DNA of 11,511 bases, taken from the NCBI GenBank assembly GCA_002293105.1, contig DBCP01000164.1:7958-19468 (forward strand), read 5' to 3'. This DNA comes from Bacteroidetes bacterium UBA955 (GTDB lineage Bacteria > Bacteroidota > Bacteroidia > NS11-12g > UBA955). Of the stretch, positions 7,778 through 11,511 are shown in pieces (within the stretch, counting starts at the first letter, position 1; each line of letters starts with the position of its first letter). The notes beneath the pieces are model-generated. The model worked only from the letters and a program-made list of their open reading frames with translations. It was not told where the DNA came from and made no database searches. A program made the position numbers and the translations under genes.

Positions 7778-8454
7778 GATATAAATTCTAACCCAAAGGT
7801 ACTTGCAAAATGCTTGCCCATTTTTTCTTTTACTTCGAATATGTCAATTTTTCCGCCCAATTCCATTTCCATACTCGTGACACCTTTGTCTACGATCCCG
7901 CAAGGCACGATGTGATTGAACATAGCGAGGTCGGTATTGACATTGAGGGCAAGGCCGTGCATACTGACAAAACGGCTGCATTTGATCCCTATCGCCGCAA
8001 TTTTTCGCTCATTGGGTTGGTTGATGTCGATCCACACACCAATGCGATCAGGGATGGTACCCGCCGTGATACCATAATCAGCCAATGTTTGGATGATACA
8101 ATGTTCAATGTTCTGAACGAATGTCTTTATACCCATGCCCAACGCTTCCAAGTCAAAAATGGGGTAAACCACCAACTGGCCGGGACCGTGATAGGTGATA
8201 TCGCCGCCGCGTTCGATGTCGTATACCTTGGCTTCCATGTTGTTCAATGCATCATCAGAGGCGAGAAGGTTTTCGCGATCAGCACTTTTTCCAAACGTAT
8301 ACACGTGGGGGTGCTCAATCATGACTAAATGTAAGGGGGTTGTATTTTCCTTGGCCGATTTTTGGGCAATCATGGTATTGAATAGCCTTTTTTGAAAATC
8401 CCAGGTTTGATCATAGGGTTCGTTTTGCAATAAATGCAATTGGCAAGGTAACAT
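7774..8454 (-). CDS. lipB: Octanoyl-[acyl carrier protein]:protein N-octanoyltransferase
   Basis: Transfers octanoate from octanoyl-ACP to a lysine of lipoyl-domain proteins (for example E2 subunits and GcvH), the first step of endogenous lipoate synthesis before LipA. Protein of 226 residues. The substrate-pocket signature RGGDITYHGPGQLVVYP is at 82-98; KIAAIGIK places the catalytic lysine at about 151; FVSMHGLALNVN follows; and PCGIVDKGVTSM holds the acyl-accepting Cys185. All active-site residues expected from E. coli LipB (Lys135, Cys169) have counterparts. The start ATG lies 4 nt after a TAAATTTG element. No lipA is in the window. It heads the coupled lemA/TPM block, overlapping lemA by 4 nt; no functional link between lipoylation and LemA is known to me, so shared expression may be the reason. 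Confidence 0.96.
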   Translation of the reverse strand: MLPCQLHLLQNEPYDQTWDFQKRLFNTMIAQKSAKENTTPLHLVMIEHPHVYTFGKSADRENLLASDDALNNMEAKVYDIERGGDITYHGPGQLVVYPIFDLEALGMGIKTFVQNIEHCIIQTLADYGITAGTIPDRIGVWIDINQPNERKIAAIGIKCSRFVSMHGLALNVNTDLAMFNHIVPCGIVDKGVTSMEMELGGKIDIFEVKEKMGKHFASTFGLEFIS

Positions 8455-8458
8455 TTTG

Positions 8459-8466
8459 CAAATTTA
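8459..8466 (-). promoter_or_regulatory. Bacteroidota -7 promoter element of lipB
   Basis: TAAATTTG on the minus strand matches TAnnTTTG and is followed by CAAA and then the lipB ATG. It lies in the 67-bp divergent region shared with the yraN-like gene. No TTG is seen at the -33 distance. It would drive the lipB-lemA-TPM-TPM block and give a leader of at most a few bases. Confidence 0.5.
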
Positions 8467-8486
8467 GCCAATTTATAAGGGTGTAG

Positions 8487-8517
8487 TTGTGGCAGTTGTT
8501 TTTTGGATGAAACTTTG
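8487..8517 (+). promoter_or_regulatory. Divergent promoter of the yraN-like gene
   Basis: TTG at 8487-8489 and AAACTTTG at 8510-8517 are 20 nt apart, close to the Bacteroidota TTG-N17-23-TAnnTTTG arrangement with one mismatch (A for the first T). Four bases, CATC, separate it from the ATG at 8522. The element lies inside the longer frame that opens at 8489, so it supports the ATG at 8522 as the start. Confidence 0.45.
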
Positions 8518-8521
8518 CATC

Positions 8522-8887
8522 ATGCATGTGGACAGAGGGAAGACCATCGCACAAAACATTGGTAATAAAGGTGAGGCGATGGCGGCAGAATGGCTTTGGT
8601 TAAAAGGGTTTCAAATTATAGAGAAAAACAGAAAGGTGGGTCGATTTGAAATTGACTTGGTGTGTAAGGACAAGCAAGATTGGGTCTTTGTAGAGGTGAA
8701 AACGCGACATGAGGGTGGAATGAATGCCCCAGAAATTGCCGTGGATTACCGAAAGAGGCATAAAATTCAACAAGCCGCGCAACGATATTTGCGTGAATCA
8801 GGAGATAAATCGATTCCGCGAATCGACGTCGTTGCTGTTTCCATGTTGCCCTACGGAGCGCAGATGATGTATTTTCAAGGGAAATAA
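8522..8887 (+). CDS. YraN/UPF0102 family endonuclease-fold protein
   Basis: Protein of 121 residues, typical for the family. The N-terminal GNKGEAMAAEWLWLKGF holds Glu18; RFEIDLV holds Asp45; VFVEVKTR holds Glu58-x-Lys60. Together these make the PD-(D/E)xK nuclease core seen in restriction-type and Holliday-junction-resolvase-like folds. The family is widespread in bacteria and predicted to act on DNA, but its role is not established. The helix after the core (IAVDYRKRHKIQQAAQRYL) is also typical. The frame extends to a GTG at 8489, but a promoter-like element lies inside that stretch, so ATG 8522 was chosen. It is divergent from lipB. The next gene starts 99 nt later; that gap holds no convincing terminator, only a 4-bp stem (AGGG/CCCT) near 8892. 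Confidence 0.92.
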   Translation: MHVDRGKTIAQNIGNKGEAMAAEWLWLKGFQIIEKNRKVGRFEIDLVCKDKQDWVFVEVKTRHEGGMNAPEIAVDYRKRHKIQQAAQRYLRESGDKSIPRIDVVAVSMLPYGAQMMYFQGK

Positions 8888-8986
8888 TATCAGGGCTGAG
8901 CAACCCTTCCCAGAAAATTGATGTCATTGATTTTACAAGTTAATGCCTTAAACCAAAAAACTTTCAATTTAATTTGCGGAACGAAA

Positions 8987-11098
8987 ATGAGACTAAGTAA
9001 GATATGTGTGGCCCTTGGGCTAGGATTTATTGGGATTATTCAAGGTGTGAACGCCCAACATAAATGTGGTTCGGATCAATATCACCAGCAATTGAAGCAA
9101 TCAGATCCTCAAATATCTGTGGCAGAAGCAGAAATCAATGCCTTGTTAAAGGAGAATACGTTGGAATCTCGCGCGGCAATCTATACCATTCCCGTAGTGT
9201 TTCATGTGATTCATACCAACGGACCGGAGAATATTTCTCGCGAACAAATACTCGATCAATTGCGCGTACTAAACAATGATTTCAACCTGCTCAATGGCAA
9301 TAGAACCAAATTGCGCGCTGCTTTCTCTGGCTTGGCGGCTGATTGTCAGATTAAATTCGAATTGGCGAAAATCGACCCCAATGGAAACTGTACAGAAGGG
9401 ATCAATCGTGTATACTCTTCTGCCGGTGTGCAGATGAGCATGTCCACCGAAAAGGTAAAGTCTTTAATCAATTGGAACTACAAGAAATACTTGAATATTT
9501 GGGTAGTATCATCCATTTCAGGTGGCGTGGACGGTGGCGAAGTGCTAGGTTATGCAGTTTTTCCTTGGGCCACGAATGCTACCCGCGACGGAATCGTAAT
9601 GAAATCGGATCGTGTTGGAACCATCGGAACTGCGGTAGCTTCAGACAGTGGTAGAACCCTCACACACGAAGTTGGACATTGGTTGGGATTGTATCACACG
9701 TTCCAAGATGGATGCGATGGTGGTGACCAAATCGATGATACCCCTCCAGTGAATGGAACCTTCGTCAATGCTTCTTGTCCTTCAAGTGGAAACAGTTGTA
9801 CCAATGAATTTCCCGATTTGCCAGATATGTGGGAAAACTACATGGATTATTCCAATGGTGGTTGTCAGACCTTGTTTACGTTAAAACAAAAAACCCGGAT
9901 GCACAATGTGTTGAAGAATACAAGCTATCCGCGAGCCGCTGTTGTTGCATCCGCCAATTTGATTGCAACAGGGGTTGTGCCAGGTTCGGTAGCACCGGTG
10001 GCGTCTTTTACATCGAGCAGCACGGTGATTTGTGCCGGTCAATCGGTCAAGTTTTATGATTTAACATGTAAATCTGCCCCTACTGCTTGGTCTTGGAGTT
10101 TTGCGGGTTCTAGTCAGCCGAGTTCTTCCGTGCAAAACCCAACGATAACTTACCAAACGCCAGGAACCTACAGCGTTTCCTTGACGGTACAAAATACCAA
10201 GGGGAGCAATTCAACCACGAAAACCAATTATATCACCGTGTTGAAGGCGGTTGCGGTAAACAAGGCAAACTTTGAACAGAGTTTTGAGAAGGGTGATCCA
10301 ACAACGTTTACCACCGATGAGAAGTTTGTTCATTCATCTCCCGCAGGATCTCGATTTGTTTTGGAAAATACCACCAGCTACCTTGGGGCCAATTGCTACA
10401 AAGCCCCGGTGATCACTGGATCTAATATTGGAAATACCTATAGCGTAACCCTTCCCAGTGTTGATATTTCAAACATGGGAGCACTCACACCCAAATTTAC
10501 ATTCATGGCATCTTACTGCCAGCCAAGCGCTGACATAACAGATGTGCTACGTGTCTTTGTGTCCACAGATTGCGGTGCATCATACAAGCAAATCATGGAG
10601 CGTTCTGGTCCTGCACTGGGTTATTCTGGCCAAGTTTACACGAACAACTTCAAACCAACCAAAACAGCCCAGTGGAAAGTGATGGGTCTTCCTAGTTTGT
10701 CTTCCATCGGCTTGGGTCTCAATACCAACCTTACCTTTAGAATTGATTTTGCGAGTGAAGGTGGTAACCCTATCTACATCGACAATATCAACTTAGGTCA
10801 ATACATGGCTGGCTTAAATACCTTGGGTGAAGAACTTCAAATCATGGAAATTAGTCCCAATCCCGTAGAAGCCAATTCGAAAATTGTGATTCGCAATACC
10901 AAACCAAATGAGTTTGTGGTTGTTGAACTGCTCGATATGCAAGGAAGAAAGGTAGCGAATATCTATGAAGGCAAACTTGCAGAATCTACAAATACCATTT
11001 TTATGTCGGATTTATCTTTGCCCACGCAAGGCTTATATATCATGAGCTTGCGCAGCAGCGGAGGTCAAATTCAAAAACCAGTCATTTTCGGAAAATAA
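8987..11098 (+). CDS. Secreted M43 (pappalysin-type) zinc metalloprotease with PKD domain and type IX sorting tail
   Basis: Protein of 703 residues. A signal peptide covers about 1-23 (ICVALGLGFIGIIQGVNA, then QHKCG). A short propeptide has the CGxxxYHQQLKQSDP pattern of this family. The catalytic domain carries the zinc motif HEVGHWLGLYH at 227-237 (ligands His227, His231, His237; base Glu228) and a Met-turn ENYMDYSN (Met286), with cysteines between them as in M43B enzymes. A PKD domain lies at about 336-419 (ASFTSSST, WSWSFAG, YQTPGTYSVSLTV), then a jelly-roll-like region at 427-605 resembling choice-of-anchor J or MAM folds (VFVSTDCGASYKQI, IYIDNINLG). The type A sorting domain at about 620-703 opens with ISPNPVEANSKI. 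Expected path: Sec export, then T9SS release or surface anchoring. The frame extends to 8918, but only ATG 8987 gives an N-terminal signal peptide. The substrate is unknown. Confidence 0.95.
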   Translation: MRLSKICVALGLGFIGIIQGVNAQHKCGSDQYHQQLKQSDPQISVAEAEINALLKENTLESRAAIYTIPVVFHVIHTNGPENISREQILDQLRVLNNDFNLLNGNRTKLRAAFSGLAADCQIKFELAKIDPNGNCTEGINRVYSSAGVQMSMSTEKVKSLINWNYKKYLNIWVVSSISGGVDGGEVLGYAVFPWATNATRDGIVMKSDRVGTIGTAVASDSGRTLTHEVGHWLGLYHTFQDGCDGGDQIDDTPPVNGTFVNASCPSSGNSCTNEFPDLPDMWENYMDYSNGGCQTLFTLKQKTRMHNVLKNTSYPRAAVVASANLIATGVVPGSVAPVASFTSSSTVICAGQSVKFYDLTCKSAPTAWSWSFAGSSQPSSSVQNPTITYQTPGTYSVSLTVQNTKGSNSTTKTNYITVLKAVAVNKANFEQSFEKGDPTTFTTDEKFVHSSPAGSRFVLENTTSYLGANCYKAPVITGSNIGNTYSVTLPSVDISNMGALTPKFTFMASYCQPSADITDVLRVFVSTDCGASYKQIMERSGPALGYSGQVYTNNFKPTKTAQWKVMGLPSLSSIGLGLNTNLTFRIDFASEGGNPIYIDNINLGQYMAGLNTLGEELQIMEISPNPVEANSKIVIRNTKPNEFVVVELLDMQGRKVANIYEGKLAESTNTIFMSDLSLPTQGLYIMSLRSSGGQIQKPVIFGK
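11013..11020 (+). promoter_or_regulatory. Possible internal promoter element for topA
   Basis: TATCTTTG matches TAnnTTTG exactly and lies within the sorting-domain codons of the protease, 81 nt before the topA ATG. No TTG is present at the usual -33 spacing. A motif with six fixed bases is expected about three times per strand in a window this size by chance, so this is suggestive only. Confidence 0.25.
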
Positions 11099-11101
11099 TT
11101 C

Positions 11102-11511
11102 ATGTCAATCAAGAACCTAGTCATTGTAGAGTCACCCGCCAAAGCCAAAACCATCGAGAAGTATCTCGGTGAAGGTTTTATTGTAAAATCTAGCATGGGC
11201 CACATCCGCGACTTATCGTCCGGAGATTCAGCCATCGATATCAAAAATGGATTCGCCCCCAAATATGAGGTGCCCGATGAAAAGAAGAAGCTCGTTGCAG
11301 AATTAAAGAAATACGCCAAGGATGCCGAAACGGTATGGTTGGCATCGGACGAAGACCGGGAAGGAGAGGCCATTAGTTGGCATTTGTTTGAGGTTTTGGG
11401 TTTAAAAGCTGAGAATACCAAGCGAATTGTATTCAATGAAATTACCAAAACAGCTATTTTGAATGCCATTGAGCATCCAAGAACCATCGATAAGTGTTTG
11501 GTGGATGCTCA
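11102..11511 (+). CDS. topA: DNA topoisomerase I (type IA), N-terminal part, runs off the window
   Basis: Relaxes negatively supercoiled DNA through a transient single-strand break. Only the first 136 codons are visible. They form the TOPRIM domain: LVIVESPAKAKTIEKYLG at the start with the conserved Glu, SSMGHIRDL, then WLASDEDREGEAISWHL with the acidic DxDxEGE metal-binding motif near residue 83, and KRIVFNEITKTAI. The sequence continues into the start of domain IV (HPRTIDKCLVDAQ). The active-site tyrosine and any C-terminal zinc-binding or repeat domains lie outside the window. The ATG is 3 nt after the protease stop, with no Shine-Dalgarno sequence, so expression depends on read-through or on a promoter inside the protease gene. 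Confidence 0.96.
   Translation, partial: MSIKNLVIVESPAKAKTIEKYLGEGFIVKSSMGHIRDLSSGDSAIDIKNGFAPKYEVPDEKKKLVAELKKYAKDAETVWLASDEDREGEAISWHLFEVLGLKAENTKRIVFNEITKTAILNAIEHPRTIDKCLVDA

Noticed and set aside
8888..8920. Possible terminator after the yraN-like gene (AGGG...CCCT)
   Set aside because: The stem has only four pairs and no run of T follows, so it is not convincing.
8918..8986. N-terminal extension of the protease by 23 residues
   Set aside because: It would bury the signal peptide behind a polar leader; the ATG at 8987 gives a normal N-terminal signal sequence.

Overview
The window is a chromosomal segment of a Bacteroidota (Bacteroidetes) bacterium. The signs are a secreted M43 metalloprotease ending in a Por-type (type IX secretion) sorting domain, TAnnTTTG promoter elements in place of a sigma70 -10 box, a Bacteroidota-type UvrA, and a general lack of Shine-Dalgarno sequences. 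The order within the phylum cannot be fixed from this sequence. I see no RNA gene, insertion sequence, phage gene, CRISPR array or att site; coding density is high and the longest gap between genes is about 137 bp.

Minus strand, bases 1-8454, seven tightly packed genes read right to left: lipB (octanoyl transfer for lipoate), lemA, two consecutive TPM-domain genes (one without a clear export signal, one exported and anchored with a glycine-rich tail), uvrA (excision repair), purB (adenylosuccinate lyase), and the 5' part of a membrane-anchored gene whose visible end matches the entry to a GT51 peptidoglycan glycosyltransferase domain. lipB to the second TPM gene form one translationally coupled block (4-nt overlap, 1-nt gap, 8-nt overlap). 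uvrA and purB each have their own promoter-like element, and the left-edge gene starts inside the 3' end of purB.

Plus strand, bases 8522-11511, three genes: a YraN/UPF0102 nuclease-fold protein divergent from lipB across a 67-bp promoter region, a secreted PKD-containing M43 protease with a type IX sorting tail, and the 5' end of topA, which begins 3 nt after the protease stop.

Most genes are housekeeping (cofactor synthesis, repair, purine synthesis, topology, cell wall). No new defence or mobile system is visible. The points worth a second look are the repeated TTTGC-N3-ATG arrangement at several gene starts (possible leaderless mRNAs), the coupled lipB-lemA-tpm-tpm block, the roughly 430-residue ectodomain in front of a predicted peptidoglycan glycosyltransferase, and topA placed directly behind a secreted protease with a promoter-like motif inside the protease's sorting-domain codons.
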